Source of the DNA: Candidatus Alkanophaga volatiphilum | GTDB taxonomy: Archaea > Halobacteriota > Syntropharchaeia > Alkanophagales > B39-G2 | DNA length: 39,176 bases | Direction: 5' to 3' | Assembly (NCBI GenBank): GCA_029259545.1 | Contig: JAPHEE010000007.1 | Location: 1-39,176, forward strand | Part shown: one piece after another, positions 6,129 to 14,151 of the stretch | Position numbering within the stretch: the stretch's first letter is position 1 | How the letters are laid out: each line of letters starts with the position of its first letter | Notes under the pieces: generated by a model | What the model saw: the letters and a program-made list of their open reading frames with translations, nothing else | Database searches by the model: none | Told to the model about the DNA's origin: nothing | Program-made: the position numbers and the translations under genes

Positions 6129-7614
6129 CCTCCTCCTCGCTCAGCAAGGAGCTTCCACCGGAAGCATGGGAGGTTGGGGAGTGTGCAGCACGAAGCTGCG
6201 CTCCCCTTCGGGCGGGGTCACCGCAGCCCCTGACCGCAGGATGTACCCACGGACTCGTTCCAAACTCACATTATCTTCGGAGTATAAATTAACTGCCTCC
6301 AACCTCCCGCCTCCCATAATTCATCCCCGCCCTCAGGACGGAGCCTTCTTGGCGACTGGAGGTAAAACGTTAGTAGAAAAGATTTTGAGTGTCCGTCTCG
6401 GGAGGGACGTGGAGGTTGGCGAGATTCTGACACTCGACGTGGATTTGGTGTTCGCGCATGACGGGACGCTACCGCTGGCGATCCAACAGATGGAGCAGCT
6501 TGGCGTCCACAAGGTTTTCGATGCTTCGAAGGTCGTAGCAATATGTGACCACGCGACTCCGCCGCCTTCTGAACGAGCGGCGAACGTTCACGCTTTCATG
6601 CGAAGATTCGCCGAAGAAAACGGCATAACACTCTTCGAAAACGGCGATGGCATTTGCCACCAGCTGATCCTTGAGAATTTTGCAGCGCCATTCAAGATAA
6701 TCATAGGTGCAGATTCGCACTCAACGACGCACGGCGCTCTCGGAGCGTTCGCCACGGGTATGGGCTCCACCGACGTCGCCGCCATACTGGCGTTCGGAAA
6801 GACTTGGATAAAAGTGCCTGAGAGCTTCAGAGTCGTGGTGGAGGGCGAGCTGCCGCCGCACGTCTCCTCAAAAGACGTTTTTCTCGATTTTATAGGGGAA
6901 ATCGGCGAGGACGGCGCAGCTTACATGAGCGTTGAGTTTTCGGGCAGCACCGTCGAGAAAATGAGCGTCGAGGCAAGGGCGACGCTCTCTAACATGGCAG
7001 TTGAAGTTGGAGCGAAATGTGGGCTTTGCGCAGCCGACGAGCGAGTCCGTGAGTTCTTGAGGAGGCACGGGAGGGAGCGGGAGTTTCGTGAGCTTAAGCC
7101 GGATTCTGATGCAGAGTACGCGAACGAGCTTGTGATCGAGGCGGAGAAGCTGGAGCCGCTAGTAGCATGCCCGCATCGCGTCGAGAATGTGAAGAGCGTC
7201 TCCGAAGTTGAGGGGCTGGAGGTGAATGTCGTCTGCATAGGCTCTTGCACGAACGGGCGGCTTGAGGACTTAAGAGCTGCTGCCCGGATTTTAAAGGGAC
7301 GGAAGGTGGCACGCGGTGTGAGATTGATTGTGTGCCCAGCATCCCGCAGGGTGTTGCTTGATGCAATAAAGGAGGGGCTTATCGAGATATTTTTGAGGGC
7401 GGGCGGCATGCTCGTCCCGCCTAGCTGTTCTTTCTGCATAGGACGTACATTTGCGCTTTCAGACGGCGACGTCGCACTTTCCACGCAAAACCGCAACTTT
7501 AAAGGGCGTATGGGCAACAACAACGCCGAAATATACCTTTGCAGCCCTGAGACTGCGGCGGCGAGCGCCGTCAAAGGGAGAATAACCGACCCCAGAACCT
7601 TAGGCGGGGCATGA
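6112..7614 (+). CDS. leuC: 3-isopropylmalate dehydratase/homoaconitase-family large subunit with transposon-derived N-terminal insert
   Basis: Aconitase-superfamily large subunit (leucine or 2-oxosuberate type pathway). Core motifs are GADSHSTTHGALGAFATGMG, the iron-sulphur cysteines in CIGSCTN and CSFC, and STQNRNFKGRMG before the end. The original start is almost certainly ATG 6112 (MRVGG, ribosome site GAGGTG). Element B (6125-6361) now sits between codon 5 and GKTLVEKIL. It is 237 bases, exactly 79 codons, without an in-frame stop, so translation from 6112 gives 500 residues instead of about 421. Alternative starts inside the insert are ATG 6241 and TTG 6349. CSFC-IGR replaces the common CGxC-LG, so the exact substrate is uncertain; no small subunit is nearby. 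Confidence 0.85.
   Translation: MRVGGDLLLAQQGASTGSMGGWGVCSTKLRSPSGGVTAAPDRRMYPRTRSKLTLSSEYKLTASNLPPPIIHPRPQDGAFLATGGKTLVEKILSVRLGRDVEVGEILTLDVDLVFAHDGTLPLAIQQMEQLGVHKVFDASKVVAICDHATPPPSERAANVHAFMRRFAEENGITLFENGDGICHQLILENFAAPFKIIIGADSHSTTHGALGAFATGMGSTDVAAILAFGKTWIKVPESFRVVVEGELPPHVSSKDVFLDFIGEIGEDGAAYMSVEFSGSTVEKMSVEARATLSNMAVEVGAKCGLCAADERVREFLRRHGREREFRELKPDSDAEYANELVIEAEKLEPLVACPHRVENVKSVSEVEGLEVNVVCIGSCTNGRLEDLRAAARILKGRKVARGVRLIVCPASRRVLLDAIKEGLIEIFLRAGGMLVPPSCSFCIGRTFALSDGDVALSTQNRNFKGRMGNNNAEIYLCSPETAAASAVKGRITDPRTLGGA
6125..6270 (-). ncRNA. Putative omega-RNA (reRNA) region of element B
   Basis: The right half of element B folds into three successive hairpins at the positions also seen in elements C and H, with paired base changes between copies (GCTTCC/GGAAGC here, GCATCC/GGATGC in H). 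In TnpB systems such RNA covers the right end and the guide is the sequence just outside it. Here that would be CTCCCACCCTCATCCC, inside mobB/leuC. Transcription is not shown. Confidence 0.45.
6125..6361 (-). mobile_element. Non-autonomous IS200/IS605-like element B, inserted in the mobB/leuC overlap
   Basis: A 237-base element read on the minus strand. The left end follows TTAC (complement of GTAA at 6362-6365), and GTCGCCAAGAAGG matches the left ends of C and D at the same spacing from TTAC. Next come GGGGATGAATTA and a TATA-like AATTTATACTCC. The right half has hairpins GGGGAG..GCAGC/GCTGC..CTCCCC, GCTTCC-GGT-GGAAGC and CTCCTTGC-TGA-GCGAGGAG, then GGAGGTCAC at the end (complement of GTGA 6125-6128). 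Deleting it rebuilds overlapping mobB and leuC with no target duplication, as expected for single-strand IS605-type transposition. Confidence 0.85.
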
Positions 7615-7631
7615 ACTGGAACCCTATTTAC

Positions 7632-7841
7632 AAAATGTCGCTAAGAAAGCCCTAAGGGATTGGGGAAGGCGGGAAAGTTTTTATATGTGAGCGGAGCTGA
7701 GGATTGAAGCGAGCCCACGCCTAATGTGGGCAGGGGCTGTGTGCCAAGCCGGAGGGGAGCGTAGCTTCGTGCCGCACGCCCCCCAACCTCCCTCTAACTC
7801 CCAATGCCTCCGGTGGAAGCCCTAGTCGGGGAGGAGGTCAC
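7632..7841 (+). mobile_element. Non-autonomous IS200/IS605-like element C
   Basis: A 210-base element downstream of leuC. It follows TTAC (7628-7631) and begins AAAATGTCGCTAAGAAAG, identical over 18 bases to element D. A TATA-like TTTTTATATG lies at about 7678-7687. The right half has AGGGGCTG, the hairpin with loop TTCGT, a CCTCCGGTGGAAG hairpin and GGGGAGGAGGTCAC, ending at TCAC 7838-7841. No protein gene. It lies about 220 bases before the dnaG start. Confidence 0.8.
7700..7841 (+). ncRNA. Putative omega-RNA region of element C
   Basis: Contains the same ordered blocks as elements B and H: AGGGGCTG, GGGGAGCG with loop TTCGT, a CCTCCGGTGGAAG hairpin, and the GGGGAGGAGGTCAC terminus. The TATA-like sequence at about 7682 would start an RNA near 7708 that runs out through the right end. 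The putative guide is CTGAGTGTATGCCTTA. Inferred from structure and copy comparison. Confidence 0.4.
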
Positions 7842-8032
7842 CTGAGTGTATGCCTTATTTATCCTCTGCCCCTATTTCGTAAAGCAGGAATTCCCCTTGG
7901 TAGCCTTAAACCGCCACACTGCCCCTTAGATGCCCCTTTTCAGCACCACTTTATCCACAGCTAATTTTGAAGCGGTTATCTGCGTGATAGCCTAGTAAAG
8001 GATTTATTATCCAAAGACAAACAAAAACAAAA

Positions 8033-8062
8033 ATGAGTGCTGTCCGTAGGGGAGGGTTTTGA
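8033..8062 (+). other. Nine-codon upstream frame before dnaG
   Basis: ATG 8033 opens MSAVRRGGF and stops at TGA 8060-8062, one base before the preferred dnaG start TTG 8064. The dnaG ribosome-binding site GGGGAGGG lies inside its last codons. A TATA-like GATTTATTATCC near 8000-8012 would put the transcript start close to this ATG. It may act as a coupling or leader peptide, or be coincidence. Confidence 0.3.
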
Positions 8063-8063
8063 G

Positions 8064-9272
8064 TTGCAGGATGTTGACACTACGAAATACGTGATTCATG
8101 CTAACATCTATGCTGAGGGTGTGGTTGAGAAGTCCGACGTTATAGGCGCGATATTTGGGCAGACGGAGGGATTGCTTGGTGACGAGCTCGACCTCAGGGA
8201 CTTACAGCGGAGCGGGCGTATAGGCAGGATAGAGGTGAACATCGAATCGAGGGGTGGGAAATCCAGCGGCACCATCCAAATCCCATCAAGCCTCGATAAG
8301 GTAGAAACTGCAATACTGGCGGCGGCGCTCGAGACCATCGAGCGGGTCGGACCGTGCATCGCACGCATTGAGGTCACGAGGATTGAAGACGTACGGGAGA
8401 CGAAAAGGAAGAAGATTGTGGACAGAGCGAAGCGCCTCTTGCGGGAGAAGTTCGACGAGGGTGTGGACAGTCAAGAGCTGATGGAGGAAGTGAAGCAGGC
8501 ACTAAGGGTCGAGGAGGTCACGTATTACAAGGGCCTACCCGCAGGTCCGCACATCGAGGATTCTGACGCCATCATCATCGTAGAGGGACGGGCGGACGTC
8601 ATAAACCTGCTAAAATATGGCATTAAGAACGTGATAGCCGTCGAGGGCACCAACATACCGCCAGTGATAAGCAAGCTCTGCAAGACGAAGACCGCTACCG
8701 CCTTCATAGATGGGGATCGCGGCGGCGAGCTGCTGCTGAAGGAGCTCATGCAAGTCGCAGACATTGATTATGTGGCGGTTGCGCCCGAGGGCAAGAGCGT
8801 GGAGGAATTGACATACAAAGAGGTGATGAAGGCGCTGCGTAACAAGACGCCGGTGGAGCAGCTCGAGTATCTTCGAGGGCGTCGTTTGAGGCTGCGACGG
8901 CGGGAGGAGATCGAAAAGTATGAAGGGTGGGCGGAGGAGCTTAGGGGCGAGGTGAGAGCAGAAGCCGCTCCCACGGCAGCGGAAAGGCGTCTAAGCCTCA
9001 AAGAGCACATGATGGAGCTGAATGGCACCTTCAACGCGAGGCTTCTTGACAAGGATGGCAATATCGTCCGTGAGGTGGCAGTTCGCGACCTCGTCGAGGA
9101 GTTGAAAAGCGCCGACGACGCGGTTAAAGGCGTCGTCTTCGACGGCGTGGTCACGCAACGCATTGTGGACATCGCTACTGAGAAGAATCTGGAATACGTA
9201 GTCGGTGCAAAGCTCGGCAGCGTTGTGAAGGTGCCCGTCTCTCTTAAAGTCATGACGAGCGCTGACTTGTAA
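8064..9272 (+). CDS. dnaG: Archaeal DnaG-like primase
   Basis: About 402 residues. The N-terminus has VDTTKYVIHANI and the conserved IGAIFGQTEGLLG. The TOPRIM domain has IIVEGRAD (catalytic Glu), then FIDGDRGG (DxD) at about residues 170-215. The C-terminal third is charged and variable. The archaeal protein has primase-like activity and also associates with the exosome in several species. The start is set at TTG 8064 because GGGGAGGG lies seven bases before it and known relatives begin just before DTTKY. GTG 8037 would add nine unsupported residues. mre11 follows closely, forming a replication/repair cluster with rad50. Confidence 0.94.
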   Translation: MQDVDTTKYVIHANIYAEGVVEKSDVIGAIFGQTEGLLGDELDLRDLQRSGRIGRIEVNIESRGGKSSGTIQIPSSLDKVETAILAAALETIERVGPCIARIEVTRIEDVRETKRKKIVDRAKRLLREKFDEGVDSQELMEEVKQALRVEEVTYYKGLPAGPHIEDSDAIIIVEGRADVINLLKYGIKNVIAVEGTNIPPVISKLCKTKTATAFIDGDRGGELLLKELMQVADIDYVAVAPEGKSVEELTYKEVMKALRNKTPVEQLEYLRGRRLRLRRREEIEKYEGWAEELRGEVRAEAAPTAAERRLSLKEHMMELNGTFNARLLDKDGNIVREVAVRDLVEELKSADDAVKGVVFDGVVTQRIVDIATEKNLEYVVGAKLGSVVKVPVSLKVMTSADL

Positions 9273-9294
9273 GACGCTGCCGATAGTGGTAGAG

Positions 9295-10422
9295 ATGCGA
9301 TTTGCGCACATTGCTGACACGCATCTTGGCTTCAGGCAGTATAACCTAGAAGAGCGGGAGCAGGACTTTTACGACGTCTTCGCCGAGGCTGTTGAGAAAG
9401 CATTGGAGGAGCGTGTTGACGCTTTCATACATTCCGGCGATTTATTTGACACGCCGCAGCCACCAATAAAAGCGTTGCTTGTTTTTAAGAACTGTATCCG
9501 TCGCATAAGAGATGCTGGTGTCCGCTTTTACGCCGTACTCGGAGATCACGACACACCAAAGCGCCGAGGTGTGCCGCCGCAAGCCCTGTTTGATGTCCAC
9601 GTCCTCGGAGCGGACGGCACGCTACAGCATGATATCATGCGTAAAGGCGGCGAGGAGGTGTTGGTGGCGGGAGTTTCCAATTTGAAAGGTAGAAAGGTGC
9701 AAATGCTCAAGGAAGAGTTGAAGAAGTTTGACCCCATAGCGAGCGGCTACAAAAACGCAGTGCTTGTGGCACACCAAGCCGTGAGGAGGTTCTTACCGTT
9801 CGAGGGCGCCTATGAGCTTGAAGAGGACGCCCTGCCGCAACTAGCAACGTATTACGCCTTTGGGCACATACACACAAGGACCACGTTCAATTTTGGGAGA
9901 GGAGTGCTTGCGTATGCAGGCTCTACAGAAATAACGAGCAGAGATGAAATTCAGGCATGGAAGATGCAAGGGAAAGGCTTTTTCATCGTAGATGTCGAGC
10001 GTGGCGACGTAGAGGTCCATAACATCGACCTCGACATAAGACCGCAAACGAGCGTGCGAGTCGGGGCAGATAGCTTGGAAAAAGTGCTTGAAGCACTCAC
10101 CCCTCAGGGGAAAAAGCCGATCCTGCACGTCTTCGTCGAAACCGAAAAGGAAAACAGACCTCTTATCCTAAGTAAGCTCAAAAAGCTTGTTTCCGGCAAA
10201 GTCCTGTACCTGCACCCTATTTTCATCGCAAAAGGCGTGCGGGAGGAAATAAAAATCAGAAAGGGCGAAAAAAAGGACATGATAAAGCAGTTCCTGTCAG
10301 AACTTTTAAAGGACGAGAACCTCGTACATCTTTCCATGGAACTTTACTCTCTCCTCGCCGAAAACGACACCAACGCCGCTATTAATAGGGCGGACGAATA
10401 CTTCAAGAACCTTACTCATTGA
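9295..10422 (+). CDS. mre11: DNA double-strand break repair nuclease Mre11
   Basis: 375 residues. The calcineurin-like phosphoesterase motifs are all visible: IADTHLG near the start, GDLFDTP, GDHD (the usual GNHD with Asp), AHQAV and FGHIHT. They bind two manganese ions. Mre11 works with Rad50 to process DNA ends. ATG 9295 (MRFAHIADTHLG) is preferred over GTG 9286, which adds VVE. It follows dnaG by 22 bases. Its partner rad50 starts only after a 343-base gap that is largely element E. Confidence 0.95.
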   Translation: MRFAHIADTHLGFRQYNLEEREQDFYDVFAEAVEKALEERVDAFIHSGDLFDTPQPPIKALLVFKNCIRRIRDAGVRFYAVLGDHDTPKRRGVPPQALFDVHVLGADGTLQHDIMRKGGEEVLVAGVSNLKGRKVQMLKEELKKFDPIASGYKNAVLVAHQAVRRFLPFEGAYELEEDALPQLATYYAFGHIHTRTTFNFGRGVLAYAGSTEITSRDEIQAWKMQGKGFFIVDVERGDVEVHNIDLDIRPQTSVRVGADSLEKVLEALTPQGKKPILHVFVETEKENRPLILSKLKKLVSGKVLYLHPIFIAKGVREEIKIRKGEKKDMIKQFLSELLKDENLVHLSMELYSLLAENDTNAAINRADEYFKNLTH

Positions 10423-10533
10423 GATAGGCTGCTACAAAGCGTTTTTGCTTGCGCTCGATAAGCTTTGTGAGGACTTTGATCTTCTCATCTCATAAACTCA
10501 AGGCGGTGCAGCAAGTTTTTATAAAATCGTTGC

Positions 10534-10761
10534 TTGCAAGACCCCATAAGCGTGGGGATACAGGGGAGGTGGTAAGTTAAATACTTTGAAGTTGTATGGT
10601 GTAACGACGTAACAGCCGTAAGGCTGGACCGCCCGTAGGCTGGTTGAAGTAGCCCGTGAGCCGTAAGGATAGTGGGTAGTGGCGGCGTGAGCCGGGGGAT
10701 AAGGCAGGCAACGACCTGCAAACTCCCCACGCAGCCCCTTGCGAAGCGAGGGGTAGTTCAC
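10534..10761 (+). mobile_element. Non-autonomous IS200/IS605-like element E, between mre11 and rad50
   Basis: A 228-base element. The left junction follows TTGC (10530-10533), and TTGCAAGACCCC...GGGGATAC matches element F. The right end is CCCCTTGC-GAA-GCGAGGGG, then TAGTTCAC, ending at TCAC 10758-10761. The interior holds small hairpins such as CAGCC-GTAA-GGCTG and a TATA-like TTAAATAC. It ends four bases before the rad50 ATG, so the native mre11-rad50 spacer without it would be about 115 bases. No protein gene. Confidence 0.8.
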
Positions 10762-10765
10762 GGAG

Positions 10766-13471
10766 ATGATTATAAAAAGCGTGGAGCTCAGGAATTTCAT
10801 ATCCCACGAGCGTACCAAAGTACATTTCCCGCTCGGCGTCACGGTCATAGTCGGTCCTAATGGCGCGGGTAAGAGCTCTATTCTGGATGCTATGCTCTTT
10901 GCCCTTTTTAGGGAACGTGTTCGCGGGGAGCGGCTCGAGGACTTGATACGGCGTGGCGCCGACACCTCACGAGTGAAGCTCGTGTTTGAGGAGGGTGGCA
11001 TCGAGTACGTAGTCGAGCGGACGTTAAGCCGCAGGGGGCGAGGAGGCGAGGCACTGCTCCGCCGCTTAGGTGCGCGAGATAAGCTCGTCGAGGGGCAGCG
11101 GGCGGTCTCTGAGGAAATACTGAAGACGCTTGGTATGGATAAAGACGAAGTGCTGAACTCCATATTCGTAAGACAGGGGGAAATCGCCGCCATCATCGAG
11201 GCTGAACCTGCAAAGCGCAAAGAACTTTTCGGAAAACTCCTCGGCTTGGAAAAGTTAGAAAAAGCCTATGACGGAATGAAGGTGGTCATAGATCATTTTA
11301 AAAGCAAGCTCGACGAACTTAAAGAGCCACTTGCCGAACTCAAAGCTCTACAAGAACGCAAAACGCAGCTCGACATTGAGATAAAAGAGCTCAAGCAGAA
11401 GGTAGGGGAGCTTGAGGCAGACTTTAGAGAGTGCGAAGAGAGATTCAAAGCAGCAAAAGCAGCTCTTGAAGTCGCTGAGAAGAAAAAAAGCGAATATGAG
11501 AAGATTAAAGGCGAGATGAGGGCACTCGAGGAACGGACAACGCTGTTGAGTCGTGAAGCTGAGCGCCTCGCTGGAGAGCTGGAAGATGCAGAAGCTGCCT
11601 CGGAAAGGGTCAAAGTCCTCGAACCTGAAGTATCGAAAATTCAGATACTTGAGAGCCTCCTCCTTGCTAAAGCTGCCGTGAACAACCTACGTACGAGGGA
11701 GGAGGTCCTTGTAAAGGAACTTGAAAAGGTGAAGGGGCTCGCTAAAGAGCTTGAGGCTACCAAAGACGCTTATGAAAGATTTATAGAACTCCAAACGTCT
11801 CTTGAGAAGAAAGAAGCTGAAAAGAAAAATTTAGAGGCGTATTTATTGGAAGAAGGGCGACTGAAATACGAAATTTCATCCTTAGAGGCGCGTATTTCTG
11901 AGATGGAACAAGAGATCAGCGAGTTGGAAGCTCTTGCCGTTAGGGTCCTAGGTGCCGCCTCTTCTGAGGTGAAAGCGCGGTTGATTAAAAATCTGGAGAC
12001 GGAGCGCGCCAAAACGAGGGACGAGGTTTTCGCGCTCGAGAGGCGACGAGGTGAGGCACTTGGGAGGATAGCTGAGATAAATGAGACCCTGAAGAAAATA
12101 GAAGGCGCAAGCGAGTGTCCAGTTTGCGGTAGGGAGCTGAACGACGCTCATAAACAACAGCTTATAAGCAGGCTTAAGGCTGAGAAGTCGAGTTTAGAGG
12201 CGCTGGCTCAGGCATTTTATGACGAAATAGGAGCGTTAAAGGTGGAAATAAGGCGAATAGACAGCAGAATAAAAGAAGCTTCCAGCGTGAACGTTGAATA
12301 TATCGAAAATTGCAAGCGCGAGCTTGAAAGGGCGAAAAAGGAGCTTTTAGAAAAGAGCAGTAGGCTCATGGAAATAACACCAATGGTAGAGGCGTTTGAA
12401 AAGATCGTGAGCGACATAGACAAGCTTAAGGGCGAGCTGGAGGCTCTACGTAGGGGCTACCAGCAGCACATCAGCATCCTGAAGGCACTTGAAGCCGAGC
12501 GCGCTGAAGCTGAGGTGGAAAAAGAGCTTGAAGCTGTGAAAAGCGAGCTTTATGAAAAACTTTCTGAGATCAAAAGGTTTGAATCGGAGCTCGGATACGC
12601 GCCCGAGGATCTTGAAAGTGAGCTTAAGAGGCTCAGGCTAAAAAAATCGGAATATGATAAGCTTAAGTCTGTTGCAGAACGTGCAGAGCTGTTAAGGATG
12701 CGACTCGGGGATATCAGGGCGGAGTTAAAGCGCACGGCAGAGGAGCGTGAGAAGTTGAATTCGAGGCTTGAGGCGCTTGGCTTCAGCGAAGAAGTCTACG
12801 AGCTTGCAAAACGTGAATTTGAGAGGCTTAGGAGTGAGCTTGAGGAGCTTAACATCAAACTGAGGACCGCAAAGAGTCTTAAGGATGGTAAGGTCGAGGA
12901 GCTACGCCGCTTGTCTAGAAGGATCGAAGAGCTTATGAGATTGAGAGATGAGATGGAAGCCATGCGGAAGTTCGTCGATGACTTAGAAAAAATAAGATGG
13001 GCGTTTTCGAAAGATGGTGTGCAGCGGATGCTCAGGGAGTTTGCGCTCCCGCTAATATCCGAGCGCGCCGGGGAATATCTGGAGAAATTCAACATCGGCA
13101 TTTCCGGCGTGCGGATCGACGAAGATTTCAACATTTACGTGATGACTACTGCTGGCGAGCTTCCTATAAAGTCCATAAGTGGCGGTCAGAAGGTGGCGGT
13201 GGGCATTGCTCTCCGCCTTGCAATAGCCAGCGCCCTTGTCGGCAAAGTCTCCACGGTCGTCATGGACGAGCCCACAGCATTTCTCGACGAAGAGCGGGTC
13301 AGAGAACTTGTAGGTGCCATGCGCAGCTTCCTTATGGGTGGCGGCGCCTCGATCCCACAGATGATACTTGTATCGCACCACAGAGAGCTTGAAGACGTAG
13401 CTGATGAGGTTTACATCGTTGAGAACGCCGGTGGCATCTCTAAAGTCATGCCGGCGGTGAAAGTGATGTAA
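10766..13471 (+). CDS. rad50: DNA double-strand break repair ATPase Rad50
   Basis: 901 residues, the full family length. Walker A GPNGAGKSS is at about residues 29-37. A long coiled coil runs from about 180 to 750, interrupted by the zinc hook CPVCG at about 450. The ABC signature SISGGQKV lies at about 803 and Walker B VVMDEPTAFLDE at about 830. With Mre11 it tethers and resects DNA ends. The start MIIKSVELRNFISHE is typical. The only ribosome-binding candidate, GGAG, touches the ATG, and the sequence upstream belongs to element E, so initiation may be inefficient or leaderless from an element promoter. Confidence 0.96.
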   Translation: MIIKSVELRNFISHERTKVHFPLGVTVIVGPNGAGKSSILDAMLFALFRERVRGERLEDLIRRGADTSRVKLVFEEGGIEYVVERTLSRRGRGGEALLRRLGARDKLVEGQRAVSEEILKTLGMDKDEVLNSIFVRQGEIAAIIEAEPAKRKELFGKLLGLEKLEKAYDGMKVVIDHFKSKLDELKEPLAELKALQERKTQLDIEIKELKQKVGELEADFRECEERFKAAKAALEVAEKKKSEYEKIKGEMRALEERTTLLSREAERLAGELEDAEAASERVKVLEPEVSKIQILESLLLAKAAVNNLRTREEVLVKELEKVKGLAKELEATKDAYERFIELQTSLEKKEAEKKNLEAYLLEEGRLKYEISSLEARISEMEQEISELEALAVRVLGAASSEVKARLIKNLETERAKTRDEVFALERRRGEALGRIAEINETLKKIEGASECPVCGRELNDAHKQQLISRLKAEKSSLEALAQAFYDEIGALKVEIRRIDSRIKEASSVNVEYIENCKRELERAKKELLEKSSRLMEITPMVEAFEKIVSDIDKLKGELEALRRGYQQHISILKALEAERAEAEVEKELEAVKSELYEKLSEIKRFESELGYAPEDLESELKRLRLKKSEYDKLKSVAERAELLRMRLGDIRAELKRTAEEREKLNSRLEALGFSEEVYELAKREFERLRSELEELNIKLRTAKSLKDGKVEELRRLSRRIEELMRLRDEMEAMRKFVDDLEKIRWAFSKDGVQRMLREFALPLISERAGEYLEKFNIGISGVRIDEDFNIYVMTTAGELPIKSISGGQKVAVGIALRLAIASALVGKVSTVVMDEPTAFLDEERVRELVGAMRSFLMGGGASIPQMILVSHHRELEDVADEVYIVENAGGISKVMPAVKVM

Positions 13472-13503
13472 ACACTTGAGCTACGAAATAAGGGGGGTTA
13501 TCG

Positions 13504-14151
13504 ATGAGGGTGGGGGTCATAGGCGTGCAAGGTGACGTTGAAGAGCACATCGTTGCGATGCAGCAGGCATTAAAAACGCTCGGACTGCGTGGCGAGGTCG
13601 TGAGCATACGCCGCTCTGGAATCGTACCGAGCTGTGATGCCCTCGTGATTCCGGGCGGCGAGAGCACGACGCTTTCACGTTTAATGCTCAGAGAGGGGAT
13701 ATTTTCGGAGGTTTTGGAGGCGGCGGAACGTGGCGTCCCCGTCCTTGGTACGTGCGCCGGCATGGTACTCCTCGCAAAAGAGGGCGATGAGGAAGTGGCA
13801 AAGACCGGTCAGAAACTCTTTGGCCTCATAGATGCAAAGGTCAAAAGGAACGCATTCGGACGGCAGCGGGAGTCCTTTGAAGTCGCCCTGAAAATGCCGG
13901 CAATCGGCGAAGAGCCTTTCAACGCCGTCTTCATCAGGGCGCCGTGCTATGTAAGCGTCGGCAGGGGCGTCGAGGTCCTGGCGAAGCTCGAATCCGAAGA
14001 GACCTTCAAAGCGTTGAACATGAAAAAAGGCGAGTGCATCGTCGCCGCACGTCAGGAAAACGTTGTCGCCGTCGCCTTCCATCCTGAGCTCACTGATGAC
14101 CTCCGCCTCCACCACTACTTCTTACAAAATGTCGCTAAGAAAGCCCCTTGA
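13504..14151 (+). CDS. pdxT: Pyridoxal 5'-phosphate synthase glutaminase subunit, C-terminus altered by element D
   Basis: 215 residues. This class I glutamine amidotransferase supplies ammonia to PdxS for pyridoxal phosphate synthesis. The PGGES motif lies at 50-54; the nucleophile is C84 in GTCAGM, and the catalytic His/Glu are H193 and E195 in FHPEL. A GGGGGTTATCG stretch precedes ATG 13504. The last residues after YFL (QNVAKKAP) are encoded by the left end of element D (from 14126). Removing the element to 14385 restores an alternative end, YFLRLVQSEA, stopping at 14408. Catalytic residues are unaffected, so the protein is probably functional. Confidence 0.93.
   Translation: MRVGVIGVQGDVEEHIVAMQQALKTLGLRGEVVSIRRSGIVPSCDALVIPGGESTTLSRLMLREGIFSEVLEAAERGVPVLGTCAGMVLLAKEGDEEVAKTGQKLFGLIDAKVKRNAFGRQRESFEVALKMPAIGEEPFNAVFIRAPCYVSVGRGVEVLAKLESEETFKALNMKKGECIVAARQENVVAVAFHPELTDDLRLHHYFLQNVAKKAP

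Noticed and set aside
6921-7574. Minus-strand frame of 217 codons inside leuC
   Set aside because: Ser/Ala-rich shadow of the LeuC reading frame with no motif or start signal.
7600-7631. leuC 3' end (GGCGGGGCATGAACTGG) resembling a segment of element A (GGCGGGGATGAACTGG)
   Set aside because: Could be a relic of another insertion, but the match is short, GC-rich and imperfect. The LeuC C-terminus here is a plausible family end.
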